Shown one piece after another: positions 23,998-32,655 of a stretch of 49,222 nucleotides of DNA; the stretch's first letter is position 1, and each line of letters opens with the position of its first letter. The position numbers and the translations under genes are program-made. Location of the stretch: contig NZ_LFMW01000014.1 in NCBI RefSeq assembly GCF_001050345.1, positions 1 to 49,222 on the forward strand. The letters are read 5' to 3'. Under the pieces are notes generated by a model, which saw only the letters and a program-made list of their open reading frames with translations, did not search any database and was not told where the DNA came from. The stretch is from Pseudomonas fildesensis (GTDB lineage Bacteria > Pseudomonadota > Gammaproteobacteria > Pseudomonadales > Pseudomonadaceae).

Positions 23998-24650
23998 GCG
24001 TCGGTAGCTATGTGCAGCAAAACCGCGACAGCGGGATGATTAACATCCTGCCATCGGCGGTGCATTCCCAGGCCTTACGCGAGTTTGGCCAACTGGTACC
24101 CAAGGCAGCGGCAGCGGCTCAGCGTCGTGCAATCAACAAGACGCTGGGCTGGCTGCGCACCCACATTGCCCGTGCCGTGGGCAGGCAGGAACGCATCGCC
24201 ATCGGCGCCGTCCGGCAGCGCCTGCGGGCTTACCCGGTCAGCGGCGGGGCGATGCGCGGCAAGTTGTGGTTCGGGGTCAACGCTATCGAGGCCAGCCGGA
24301 TCGGGAAGGCCCGGCAAACTCGCGCCGGTGTATCGGTGGCAGGGCGGCGTTACCAAGGCGCGTTCTTCAAACAGGTGTATGGCAGTAGTCCCGACATCTG
24401 GATCCGCACGTCGAGCAAGCACTTCAACGCCACGGACTATCCCGGCAGTACGCAGGGCCGGCGCAGCTCCGGCTTCGTGGCGGAAAGCGACAACCGCTTC
24501 CCGCTGGCGAAAGCCAAGGTCTCGCTGGACCAGGTGCGACCGCACTTTGATAGCTGGGTCAAACGCGCTGACGAACGCTTGCTGGAGATCCTCAAGCAAG
24601 AACTCAACTTTGAACTGCAGAAGTACCTCAAGGGGACCGCCCGTGTCTGA
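23994..24650 (+). CDS. Minor tail protein Z-like
   Basis: The 218-residue protein contains AAQRRAINKTLGWLRTHIAR (about 42-61) and LRAYPVSGGAMRGKLWFGVN (about 77-96), the features of phage minor tail protein GpZ. This protein joins the tail to the head. It overlaps its neighbours by 4 and 8 bp. Confidence 0.82.
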   Translation: MSVGSYVQQNRDSGMINILPSAVHSQALREFGQLVPKAAAAAQRRAINKTLGWLRTHIARAVGRQERIAIGAVRQRLRAYPVSGGAMRGKLWFGVNAIEASRIGKARQTRAGVSVAGRRYQGAFFKQVYGSSPDIWIRTSSKHFNATDYPGSTQGRRSSGFVAESDNRFPLAKAKVSLDQVRPHFDSWVKRADERLLEILKQELNFELQKYLKGTARV

Positions 24651-25161
24651 TCAACCCTTCAGCCTCGACCGTTTGTATGAGGCCATCGAGCAACACCTGC
24701 AGGAGCAGTTGCCGGGAATTCAGGGCGTGTCGTTCTGGCCGGATCTATCGGCAGAGACCAGCATCCCAACGCCCGTGGTGCTGCTGGAGATGGCCGAGAT
24801 GGAGCCGGCGCAGGATATCGGTACGGGTGAAACCGCGCTGACCTGCAAGTTCGAGGCGCGGATCATCGTCGATTCGATTAGCGTGGATCCGCAGCGTCAG
24901 GCGGTGCAGTTGGCCTCTCAACTCGCCGTGCTTCTCCGTGCGCAGAGCTGGGGCCTGGAGGTCGACTGCGCTCAGTTTGTAAGGTCCACCCAGGACTGGA
25001 CCAAACCCGAGCTGGACGGGTACTTCGTCTGGCTGGTGGAGTGGTATCAGACGGTTTACCTGGGCGCTGAGGAATGGCCGTGGCCGGATGAACCGCCGGG
25101 GACCTTGGTCATCGACCTGGGGCCGGGCGTTGGGCAGATCGAACCGGGGGATCTGCAATGA
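24643..25161 (+). CDS. Tail terminator-like protein (172 aa, GTG start)
   Basis: GTG 24643 opens VSDQPFSLDRLYEAIEQHLQ; the protein continues with alternating strands (TCKFEARIIVDSISVDPQRQ) and an acidic, Pro-rich end. Length, position after Z and fold pattern fit the tail terminator or tail completion class that caps the tail tube. The assignment is positional and the motif evidence is weak. Confidence 0.6.
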   Translation: MSDQPFSLDRLYEAIEQHLQEQLPGIQGVSFWPDLSAETSIPTPVVLLEMAEMEPAQDIGTGETALTCKFEARIIVDSISVDPQRQAVQLASQLAVLLRAQSWGLEVDCAQFVRSTQDWTKPELDGYFVWLVEWYQTVYLGAEEWPWPDEPPGTLVIDLGPGVGQIEPGDLQ

Positions 25162-25733
25162 GTTATGCCACGGCGCAGCATGATCGGATGATCGCTTCCA
25201 CGGTGATGCCCTGCGTTGTCGTGGCGGTGGACCTGTCGACCGCCACGGTGCGTGTGCAGTCGGGCGACTGGACCAGCGCTTGGGTGCGTTGGCACAGCCA
25301 AGCCGCTGGCAAGGCACGCCACTGGAGGGTGCCGAGCCTGGGCGAGCAGGGCGCGTTGATCAGTCCCAGCGGGGAGCCGGCTATGGGCACGTTCATCGCT
25401 GGCCTGTACGGCAATGCCGGTGCCCAGCCGGACAACCGTGATCACGTCGAGGTTTGGCGTTTCGATGACGGCGGCTCGTTGGTCTACGACTGGGCGGCAC
25501 ACAGCTACACCATCGACCTGCCGGCGGGCAACGTCACGATCAAGGTTGGCGACTCGGTGTTGGAGATGACGCCGAGCAGTACGCGGTTGGTATCGGGCGA
25601 GATCAATCTGGTGGGCACGGTCACCATCGACGGTGCGACCCAGATCAACAGCACGTTGAACACGACCGGCGACATCAACAGTGCCGGCAAAGTCATCGAT
25701 GCCGGTGGCAACACGCCGAACCACAAACACTGA
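25158..25733 (+). CDS. Baseplate assembly protein V (spike)
   Basis: The 191-residue protein has an OB-fold start (VVAVDLSTATVRVQSGDWTS), a GALISPSGEPAMGTFIAGLY segment and a beta-helical C-terminus with a run of INLVGTVTIDGATQINSTL. It ends NTPNHKH, a likely metal-binding tip. This is the P2 gpV plan: the membrane-piercing spike of a contractile tail. It shows the phage is a myovirus type. Confidence 0.92.
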   Translation: MSYATAQHDRMIASTVMPCVVVAVDLSTATVRVQSGDWTSAWVRWHSQAAGKARHWRVPSLGEQGALISPSGEPAMGTFIAGLYGNAGAQPDNRDHVEVWRFDDGGSLVYDWAAHSYTIDLPAGNVTIKVGDSVLEMTPSSTRLVSGEINLVGTVTIDGATQINSTLNTTGDINSAGKVIDAGGNTPNHKH

Positions 25734-25738
25734 CCCAT

Positions 25739-25759
25739 ACCCGCCCTGTGCGGGTTTTT
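25739..25759 (+). terminator. Intercistronic hairpin after gpV
   Basis: ACCCGC / GCGGGT with a 5-base loop and T-run, then CGTTTTAGGAG as ribosome site of the next gene. Same architecture as at 22636 and 30167. Confidence 0.7.
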
Positions 25760-25779
25760 CGTTTTAGGAGCATCCGTTC

Positions 25780-25977
25780 ATGAGCAAGACCAAACCCGAA
25801 AGCCTGGAGCCCATCGGACCTGGCCGTATGTTCCGCGACACGCTCTTCACCTCGCGCACCCTGGTATTCCCCGATGGCAGCACGGCGCCGGTGAGCAAGG
25901 GGCGCGTAACGGCCAGCAGCGATGAGCAGTTCGCGCTCCTCAAGGCCCACCCGGATCTGGAACTGGTGCAGGAGTAA
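25780..25977 (+). CDS. Small hypothetical protein within the baseplate cluster (65 aa)
   Basis: The 65-residue protein reads MSKTKPESLEPIGPGRMFRD, then SRTLVFPDGSTAPVSKGRVT and DEQFALLKAHPDLEL. A strong AGGAG precedes it. It lies between the spike and gpW and could be a small structural or assembly factor, but no family is recognised with certainty. Confidence 0.7.
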   Translation: MSKTKPESLEPIGPGRMFRDTLFTSRTLVFPDGSTAPVSKGRVTASSDEQFALLKAHPDLELVQE

Positions 25978-25982
25978 TCCCG

Positions 25983-26309
25983 ATGATCGGAATGGATCGC
26001 CGCACCGGCAAACCGCTGTCCGGGCTCGACCATCTCCGGCAGTCCATCGAGGACATTCTCGCCACGCCCGTGGGTAGTCGGCGGATGCGACCTGAGTACG
26101 GCAGCCAGATCCGGCGCTTCGTCGACCTGCCGGTCAACGGTGGTTGGAAAAGCGCCGTTCAGGCTGAGGTGGCCCGCTCGCTGGGTCGCTGGGAGCCGCG
26201 GCTAAAGCTGGAACAGGTGCAGGTCGTCGCCATCGTCGGTGGCCGCATCGACTTCAAGCTGACCGGCGAATATCAGGGCGAAAGCCTGCTGTTGGAGGTG
26301 TCGGCATGA
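25983..26309 (+). CDS. Baseplate wedge protein W (gp25-like)
   Basis: The 108-residue protein has LRQSIEDILATPVGSRRMRP followed by EYGSQI, the diagnostic stretch of P2 gpW/T4 gp25 proteins. These start sheath assembly at the baseplate and belong to the lysozyme-like GPW/gp25 family. It overlaps gpJ as ATGA. Confidence 0.93.
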   Translation: MIGMDRRTGKPLSGLDHLRQSIEDILATPVGSRRMRPEYGSQIRRFVDLPVNGGWKSAVQAEVARSLGRWEPRLKLEQVQVVAIVGGRIDFKLTGEYQGESLLLEVSA

Positions 26310-27187
26310 GCACGGTGGATTTATCGGCGTTGCCGGCGCCGCAGGTGCTGGAGACCCTGGACTACGAAGCGCTGTACGACGAAGGGCTCGCGGCGTTTCG
26401 CGGGTTCATGGGCGACAACTGGTCGGCGGCGCTGGAGAGCGACCCGGTGGTCAAGCTGGTGGAGTTGGGCGCCTACGGCAAGATGCAGAACCGGGCGCGG
26501 GTCAATGATGCGGCCAAGGCCTTGCTGCTGGCCTACGCGGAAAAGGAAGATCTCGATCAGCTCGCGGGCAACGTCAAGCTGCAGCGCTTGGTCATTCAAC
26601 CGGCCAACCTGTTGGCGGTGCCGCCGGTCGAAGAGGTTCGGGAATCGGACGATGCCCTGCGCGAGCGGATACAGCTGGTCTACGAAGGGCTGACCACGGC
26701 TGGCCCGCGCAACAGCTACATCTTCCACGCACGCAACGCCTCGGCGTTGGTGGCTGATGCCACGGCGGAAAGCCCGTCACCGGCTGTAGTGGTGGTGACC
26801 GTACTCAGCCTGATCGGCAGCGGCAAGGCTGAACAGCCTCTGCTTGATCAGGTGTACGTGAAGCTCAGCGACGACGACATCCGCCCGGTGGGCGACCGTC
26901 TCATAGTGCAGAGCGCCGAGATCCTGGAATACCGGATCGACGCCGTGCTGCACATGATCGGCGCCGGTCCGGAAAACGACGCGATCCTGACCGAAGCCAT
27001 TAAACGCTTGGCTGCCTGGATCAACCCACGTAAACGCCTGGCGTTGGAAGTCGCCCGCTCCGGCGTCGACGCTCAGCTACACATCAGCGGTGTCGGACGG
27101 GTAGAGCTGAAAAACTGGGTTGACTTGAAACCGACCAAGTATCAGGCGGCGTATTGCACTGGGTTCAGCGTGGTTCTAGGAGGATGA
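26306..27187 (+). CDS. Baseplate protein J
   Basis: The 293-residue protein shows LSALPAPQVLETLDYEALYD, then ESDDALRERIQLVYEGLTTA and GPRNSYIFHARNAS, the conserved plan of P2 gpJ wedge proteins. It precedes gpI in the usual order, with one base between stop and the next start region. Confidence 0.94.
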   Translation: MSTVDLSALPAPQVLETLDYEALYDEGLAAFRGFMGDNWSAALESDPVVKLVELGAYGKMQNRARVNDAAKALLLAYAEKEDLDQLAGNVKLQRLVIQPANLLAVPPVEEVRESDDALRERIQLVYEGLTTAGPRNSYIFHARNASALVADATAESPSPAVVVVTVLSLIGSGKAEQPLLDQVYVKLSDDDIRPVGDRLIVQSAEILEYRIDAVLHMIGAGPENDAILTEAIKRLAAWINPRKRLALEVARSGVDAQLHISGVGRVELKNWVDLKPTKYQAAYCTGFSVVLGG

Positions 27188-27188
27188 C

Positions 27189-27794
27189 ATGAGCAGCTTG
27201 TTACCCCTGAACAGCACGCAGCTGGAACGTGCCATTGAAGCCGCGTTCGCCGAAAAGACAGAGATCCCGTTGCGCACCTTGTACAACCCGGACACCTGCC
27301 CGGTGCAGTTGCTACCTTGGTTGGCGTGGACTTGGTCGGTCGACCGCTGGGACAACAGGTGGTCGGAAGCTATCAAGCGTTCGGCCATCCGCTCGGCGTT
27401 CTACGTGCATGCGCACAAGGGCACCATCGGCGCCCTGCGGCGGGTGGTCGAGCCACTGGGCTACTTGATCGACGTCATCGAGTGGTTTCAGACCACGCCC
27501 AAAGGCGTCCCCGGCACCTTCGCTTTGAAGGTCGGGGTGCTAGACACCGGCATCACCGAAGAGATGTACCTGGAGCTGGAACGCCTGATCGACGACGCCA
27601 AGCCTGTCAGTCGCCCCTTGACCGGCCTGGCGATCAGCCTGGAAACCCAAGGCGCCATAAACATCGGTGTTGCCCTCTACGAAGGCGACGTAATCGACGT
27701 GTACCCACCCATGCAGCGTGACATTGAAGTCACTGGCTACATCAGCATGGCCGGTCGCGAACACAGCATAGACACTCTGGACGTTTACCCATGA
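27189..27794 (+). CDS. Tail protein I (baseplate)
   Basis: The 201-residue protein has LLPLNSTQLERAIEAAFAEK and TCPVQLLPWLAWTWSVDRWD, typical for phage tail protein I, which links the wedge to the fibres. It overlaps the fibre gene by 4 bp. Confidence 0.92.
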   Translation: MSSLLPLNSTQLERAIEAAFAEKTEIPLRTLYNPDTCPVQLLPWLAWTWSVDRWDNRWSEAIKRSAIRSAFYVHAHKGTIGALRRVVEPLGYLIDVIEWFQTTPKGVPGTFALKVGVLDTGITEEMYLELERLIDDAKPVSRPLTGLAISLETQGAINIGVALYEGDVIDVYPPMQRDIEVTGYISMAGREHSIDTLDVYP

Positions 27795-29800
27795 TTGATC
27801 GCAACTCGCAATTTATGGCGATCCTCACCAACGTGGGGGCCGCGAAGCTGGCTAACGCCAATGCCTTGGGCATTCCCTGGAACCTCACGGCGCTGGGCGT
27901 CGGGGATGCAAACGGAACCGACCCGGTCCCCAGTGCGACCCAGACTAAACTGATCAACGAGCAGCGCCGAGCGCCATTGAATCAGTTGCTCGTTGATCCG
28001 GTGAATGCGGCGGTAATCATCGCCGAGCAGGTGATCCCGGCAGACATCGGCGGCTGGTGGATCCGCGAGATCGGCTTGTACGACTCTGACGGCGATCTGG
28101 TCGCGGTTTCCAACTGCGCGCCGAGCTTCAAGCCAGCGCTGGATCAAGGTTCGGGCCGCACACAGATCGTACGGATGAACTTCATCGTTTCCAGCATCGC
28201 AAACATCGTGCTGAAGATTGACCCTTCGGTGGTGCTGGCAACGCGTGAGTATGTTGACCTAGCCCTCACCGAGGCGTTGAACAAGCTGGACTACAAACAC
28301 TCGGTGCTTGTGGCTACCACGACCAATATCGTGCTGAGCGGCATCCAGACCATCGATGGGGAGCTGCTGGCAGCCGGCGCGCGGGTGCTGGTAAAAAGTC
28401 AGACCCAGGGCAAGGACAACGGCATCTATGTTGTACCAGCGTCCGGGGTATGGAAGCGCGCCCTGGATGCGGATACCAGCATTGAGGTGACACCGGGGCT
28501 GTTTGTCAGCGTGGAAAGGGGCACGGTAAACAGCGATAGCGTTTGGCAACTGGTGACGGATGCGCCGATTGTCCTGGGAACCACCGCGCTTTCCTTTGAG
28601 ATGGTCGCAGGGCGCACGGGTATCAGCGCTGGGGCTTATGCACGGGTGACAGTGGACAAGTACGGTCGTGTTATCGGCGGTACGAATCCGACAACGCTTG
28701 ACGGCTATGGAATTATTGACGGTTTCGCAAAGAGCCTTTCGGCAGCTGATTACGCCGAAGTTACCAAGACAGCGCTTTATTCGCTGGGTGGTGGATCTAC
28801 AGGCGGTCGGCCACCTGGATTTTCAGGTTCGGGCGCGCTCAATCAGGTTATGGGTGACTACGGTTTCACCCTGGCCTGGAGCCTTGGCAGTAATGAAATG
28901 GCCTTTCGGCGCAAAGACCCGACGGGCGTTCTTGCCTGGTGCAGCTTATGGAATTCGTCGAACTTTGACCCGACGCTAAAGGCCAACCTGAAAAGTCCGG
29001 TCTTTACCGATACGCCGACCGCTCCCACGGCGTCACCGGGCACCACCAACACCCAGCTGTCGACCTGTGCATTTACGTGGACCGCCATCAACGCCTATGC
29101 CACTACGGTTTCCAGCGCTCTCGCAGGAAAGCAGGCCGCAAGCCCTGTTCTTTCGAGTCTTGCGGACAATGCTGGCTGGGGGATCGGTAATCAATTTGTA
29201 TCCGATGTGGTTGACCTCAACGGTTATAAGACTGGCGGGAAGTTCGTCACCCCCAATGGCGTTTCCAACTTGCCATCAGGGTGGGGGCAGAGTCGGTGCG
29301 TAGTTGATGTTAGTGGTGGTGCCTCTTACTCGCTACAGCTGATCGCATCAGCAACTGAGCGTCGATTTGCTGCTCGTACCTCTGGCGGTGATACCTATTC
29401 GGTCTGGTGTGAGTTCTGGCACAACGCGAACTTGAGCGAGGCGACAGCTGCCGATATGGCGGCGGGCGTTTCTGGTTCGACATGGGTGAGCCCGCGACGT
29501 TTGGCGGCTTCGGCCCTCGGTATCGGTCAGGCCTGGCAGGACGTAACCGCCAGTCGAGCATGGGCTACGACTTATACCAACAACACCGGAAAACCAATTC
29601 AGGTAAATGTCGTCGCTCGTGATCCGGTAGCGGGGAACTTCTCTATATCGCTGTACGTTGGTGGCGTAAAAATCGCAGAGACCTACCTTAGTGCTAGCTC
29701 TCAGAATTGGGTGTCAGGAATCGTCCCTCCTGGTGCGACGTACAGGGCTGAGCGGCAGGACACTAACGATACGATTACCACTTGGGCGGAGTTGCGCTGA
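27791..29800 (+). CDS. Tail fibre protein
   Basis: This 669-residue protein begins with the conserved baseplate-attaching domain (MIDRNSQFMAILTNVGAAKL, then PADIGGWWIREIGLYDSDGD). It continues as a Ser/Thr/Gly-rich shaft with internal repeats, and ends in a beta-rich tip (PIQVNVVARDPVAGNFSISL to TWAELR). The tip should bind the bacterial receptor and is the part most likely to differ between relatives. Codon use becomes less GC-biased after about 28650, a sign of exchange of the distal part. Confidence 0.92.
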   Translation: MIDRNSQFMAILTNVGAAKLANANALGIPWNLTALGVGDANGTDPVPSATQTKLINEQRRAPLNQLLVDPVNAAVIIAEQVIPADIGGWWIREIGLYDSDGDLVAVSNCAPSFKPALDQGSGRTQIVRMNFIVSSIANIVLKIDPSVVLATREYVDLALTEALNKLDYKHSVLVATTTNIVLSGIQTIDGELLAAGARVLVKSQTQGKDNGIYVVPASGVWKRALDADTSIEVTPGLFVSVERGTVNSDSVWQLVTDAPIVLGTTALSFEMVAGRTGISAGAYARVTVDKYGRVIGGTNPTTLDGYGIIDGFAKSLSAADYAEVTKTALYSLGGGSTGGRPPGFSGSGALNQVMGDYGFTLAWSLGSNEMAFRRKDPTGVLAWCSLWNSSNFDPTLKANLKSPVFTDTPTAPTASPGTTNTQLSTCAFTWTAINAYATTVSSALAGKQAASPVLSSLADNAGWGIGNQFVSDVVDLNGYKTGGKFVTPNGVSNLPSGWGQSRCVVDVSGGASYSLQLIASATERRFAARTSGGDTYSVWCEFWHNANLSEATAADMAAGVSGSTWVSPRRLAASALGIGQAWQDVTASRAWATTYTNNTGKPIQVNVVARDPVAGNFSISLYVGGVKIAETYLSASSQNWVSGIVPPGATYRAERQDTNDTITTWAELR

Positions 29801-30144
29801 TGAAATATTGCCGGCACAAAAAAACGGGGGAGGTGTTCGCTTTCGCGGCAGACGGTTCGGACGATGAGTGTATCGGTAAGGAACTTGTGCCCATGAGCGC
29901 TGCTGAAGTGTTCGATCACCTTAATCCGGCTTTGCTGCCCCCGACCATTGAGCAAATCGAGGCTTTGCGTCTGCGGGCGTACGCCGACCCTCTGATCGGG
30001 TCGGATCGTTATTTCTCAGAGGCAAGCCGCGAGGCGCTGTTGGGAAATACCGAGGCGTCGGAGGCGGCCAAGCAGCGTGGCCTGGATCGTTTCGCAGAGA
30101 TTCAACGCGCCTTCCCGTGGCCGTATGTGAAAGACGCCGCCTAA
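29800..30144 (+). CDS. Tail fibre assembly-type protein (114 aa)
   Basis: ATG 29800 overlaps the fibre stop. The protein starts MKYCRHKKTGEVFAFAADGS and ends with RAYADPLIGSDRYFSEASRE and RFAEIQRAFPWPYV. Position directly behind the fibre gene and size suggest a fibre assembly chaperone or a small tip protein matched to that fibre. Confidence 0.7.
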   Translation: MKYCRHKKTGEVFAFAADGSDDECIGKELVPMSAAEVFDHLNPALLPPTIEQIEALRLRAYADPLIGSDRYFSEASREALLGNTEASEAAKQRGLDRFAEIQRAFPWPYVKDAA

Positions 30145-30166
30145 GGCGCTGTCAGTTTTCTAATTG

Positions 30167-30190
30167 AAGCCCCCGCCTTGGGGGCTTTCT
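30167..30190 (+). terminator. Intercistronic hairpin before the sheath gene
   Basis: AAGCCCCC / GGGGGCTT with a 5-base loop, then TCTCGTTTCTGGAG carrying the sheath ribosome site. Confidence 0.75.
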
Positions 30191-30208
30191 CGTTTCTGGA
30201 GTTCAAAC

Positions 30209-31381
30209 ATGAGTGCAAGTGGATTCTTTCACGGCGTCACCGTGACCAACGTCGACACCGGCACGCGGCCTATCGCGGTGCCCTCGTCATCGATCATCGG
30301 CCTCTGCGACACCTTCACCCCTGGTCCCGCTGTCAGTGCCTTACCCAATCAACTGATGCTAATCACCCGCGAAAGCGAAGCCATCGCTGCCTGGGGTGAA
30401 AATGCGGCAATCACCAAAGCGGTAAAGGCGATTTACGTTCGCTCCAAGGCGGTAATCGTCGCCTGCGGCGTGGAAAAACTGGCGGACGCCGCCGCGCAGA
30501 CCTCGGCCATCATCGGCGGCGTCCTGGCGAACGGCACCCGTACCGGCATGCAGGCGCTGCTCGACGGCAAGAGCCGTTTCAACGCGCAGCCTCGATTGCT
30601 GGCTGCACCCAAGCACACCGCAACCTTGCCCGTCGCCACGGCGTTGGTGGCCTTAAGCGAAAAGCTGCGGGCCATGGCAATTATCGACGGCCCCAACACC
30701 ACCGACGAAGCCGCGATGGAATACCGCGAAAACTTCGGCAGTAAGCGCGTGTTCTTCGTCGATCCAGGCGTGCAGTACTGGGACACCGCACTCAGTGCCA
30801 CCGTCAATGCCCCGGGTTCCGCCTGGGTCGCCGGGCTTTTCGCCTGGACCGATTCGGAGTACGGCTTCTGGGCCTCGCCGTCGAACAAAGAGTTCGTTGG
30901 CATCACCGGCACCGGTCGCCCCATCGAGTTTCTGGACGGCGACGAAACCTGCCGGGCCAACCTGCTCAACAATGCGCAGATCACCACGATCATCCGCGAT
31001 GACGGTTACCGCCTGTGGGGCAACCGCACCTGTTCCAGCGATCCGAAGTGGGCGTTCGTCACCCGAGTGCGGACCATGGACATCGTGATGGACGCGATCC
31101 TCTACGGCCACAAATGGGCGGTCGACCGCTCGATCACCAGGACCTATGTCAGTGACGTGACCGAAGGCCTCGCGGCGTTTATGCGCGACCTGAAAAACCA
31201 GGGTGCGGTGATCAACTTCGAGGTGTTCGCAGACCCCGCACTGAACACGGCCAGCCAGCTGGAGCAGGGCAAGGTGTACTGGAACATCCGTTTCACCGAC
31301 GTGCCGCCGGCAGAAAACCCCAACTTCCGGGTCGAGGTCACCAACCAGTGGCTGACCGAAGTCCTCGACACCAACGCATAA
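30209..31381 (+). CDS. Tail sheath protein (P2 FI family)
   Basis: The 390-residue protein starts MSASGFFHGVTVTNVDTGTR and carries PIAVPSSSIIGLCDTF, then AIIDGPNTTDEA, YWNIRFTDVPPAENPNFRVE and a C-terminal WLTEVL, the marks of P2 FI contractile sheath proteins. ATG 30209 follows the GGAG ribosome site. Confidence 0.95.
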   Translation: MSASGFFHGVTVTNVDTGTRPIAVPSSSIIGLCDTFTPGPAVSALPNQLMLITRESEAIAAWGENAAITKAVKAIYVRSKAVIVACGVEKLADAAAQTSAIIGGVLANGTRTGMQALLDGKSRFNAQPRLLAAPKHTATLPVATALVALSEKLRAMAIIDGPNTTDEAAMEYRENFGSKRVFFVDPGVQYWDTALSATVNAPGSAWVAGLFAWTDSEYGFWASPSNKEFVGITGTGRPIEFLDGDETCRANLLNNAQITTIIRDDGYRLWGNRTCSSDPKWAFVTRVRTMDIVMDAILYGHKWAVDRSITRTYVSDVTEGLAAFMRDLKNQGAVINFEVFADPALNTASQLEQGKVYWNIRFTDVPPAENPNFRVEVTNQWLTEVLDTNA

Positions 31382-31394
31382 AGGAGAGCCGCAG

Positions 31395-31898
31395 ATGGTT
31401 CCGCAAACGCTCTACAACATGAACGCCCATATCGACGGCGTCGCCTTTAACGGGGAGATGACCAGTGTGACGCTCCCCAAACTCACCTTGAAAACCGAAG
31501 AGCATCGCGCTGGTGGCATGGATGCCCCGGTGGAGATGGACCAGGGCATGGAAAAGCTGGAAGCCAGTTTCGCCGGCAAAGGTGCGCGCCCTGAGGCCAT
31601 GAAATTTTACGGCCTGGCCGACCAGACAGCATTCAACGCGGTGTTTCGTGGTTCCTTCAAAGGACAGAAAGGCGCGACCACGGCGGTGGTTGCCACCTTG
31701 CGCGGCATGCTCAAAGAGATTGATCCGGGCGACTGGAAAGCCGGGGAGGCGGGCGAGTTCAAGTACGCCGTCGCGGTTAGCTATTACAAACTCGAAGTAG
31801 GTGGTCGCCTGATGTTCGAGATTGATCCAATCAACTGCGTCCGGGTTATCAACGGTGTCGATCAACTCGCCAGCGTCCGTCGCGACCTAGGTATGTAA
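31395..31898 (+). CDS. Major tail tube protein (P2 FII family)
   Basis: The 167-residue protein (VPQTLYNMNAHIDGVAFNGE, TEEHRAGGMDAPVEMDQGME, then a C-terminal DGVDQLASVRRDLGM) matches FII tube proteins, which stack as rings inside the sheath. A GGAGAG site precedes it. Confidence 0.94.
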   Translation: MVPQTLYNMNAHIDGVAFNGEMTSVTLPKLTLKTEEHRAGGMDAPVEMDQGMEKLEASFAGKGARPEAMKFYGLADQTAFNAVFRGSFKGQKGATTAVVATLRGMLKEIDPGDWKAGEAGEFKYAVAVSYYKLEVGGRLMFEIDPINCVRVINGVDQLASVRRDLGM

Positions 31899-31912
31899 GG
31901 GAAATTGCTCTC

Positions 31913-32515
31913 ATGAAAAAACTGAAAAAGCTGCCTTCCTGGCTCACCGTCGAGGCGGATACTGCGACGATCACGTTGACGCGCCCAAGCGATGTTAACG
32001 GCGTAAAGGTCGACCAACTGACCCTGCGCGCTCCGACCTTGCGTGAAGTCCGTGCCTCTGACGCGATTGGTGGTGGCGACGTCGTATTGTGCGAGGTGAC
32101 GTTGTTCGCATCCCTGGCGGATGCGGGCACAGCAGACATCGACGGGCTCAAGCTGACGGACTACGCACGTGTGCAGTCCGGCTACTCGCGGCTGCTGATG
32201 GATGCCGGCTTTCCCGAAGACCGGGACGACACGCCGACCTGGTTGGTCGTCGGCCCTGATGGCGCAGTGGTCACGCTGTCCAAGGCTTATGACGTCAACG
32301 ACATCAAGCTCGACCGCCTGGTGTTGCGCGCTCCCACCGTGCGCGACGTGCGTGCCGCAACCTCTGCTTCCAATGGTGACGACGATCAGCGCGACACAAT
32401 CCTGCTTGCCAGCCTCTCTGAATCCAACACCAAGGATCTGGAGGGGCTCAAGCTGACGGACTACCAGCGGCTGCAAGCCGCCTACTTTCGCCTGGTGCAG
32501 GATGACGGGGTTTAG
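31913..32515 (+). CDS. Tail assembly protein E with a tandem internal duplication (200 aa)
   Basis: P2 gpE-type proteins are about 90 residues, but this one is 200 and consists of two copies. Residues 10-99 and 110-199 align without a gap at an offset of exactly 100: LRAPTLREVRA (38-48) against LRAPTVRDVRA (138-148), and GLKLTDY at 78-84 and 178-184. At DNA level GGGCTCAAGCTGACGGACTA occurs at 32143 and 32443, 300 bp apart. gpE chaperones the tape measure protein. Its end overlaps the E' frame. Confidence 0.88.
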   Translation: MKKLKKLPSWLTVEADTATITLTRPSDVNGVKVDQLTLRAPTLREVRASDAIGGGDVVLCEVTLFASLADAGTADIDGLKLTDYARVQSGYSRLLMDAGFPEDRDDTPTWLVVGPDGAVVTLSKAYDVNDIKLDRLVLRAPTVRDVRAATSASNGDDDQRDTILLASLSESNTKDLEGLKLTDYQRLQAAYFRLVQDDGV

Positions 32516-32627
32516 CGCCTCCCTGCAGCGACAGGTCGCGAAACGCTTGGCGACGCATTATTCATTTGCCGCCAATGAAATCGAGACCATGCCCTTTTCC
32601 ACGATGATCTGGTGGCTCACGGACTGA
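32502..32627 (+). CDS. E'-type overlapping small frame (41 aa)
   Basis: ATG 32502 opens a frame overlapping the last 14 bp of E, with MTGFSASLQRQVAKRLATHY then MPFSTMIWWLTD. Two tryptophans and the position match the P2 E' frame between gpE and the tape measure gene. E' is normally made as an E-E' fusion by ribosomal frameshift. Here it lies in the +1 frame relative to E. The E stop is reached through GGGGTTTAG, a run on which slippage is conceivable, but re-initiation at the overlapping ATG is equally possible. Confidence 0.7.
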   Translation: MTGFSASLQRQVAKRLATHYSFAANEIETMPFSTMIWWLTD

Positions 32628-32655
32628 GCCCCGCATCCCTGCCTGGAGTGTTCTC

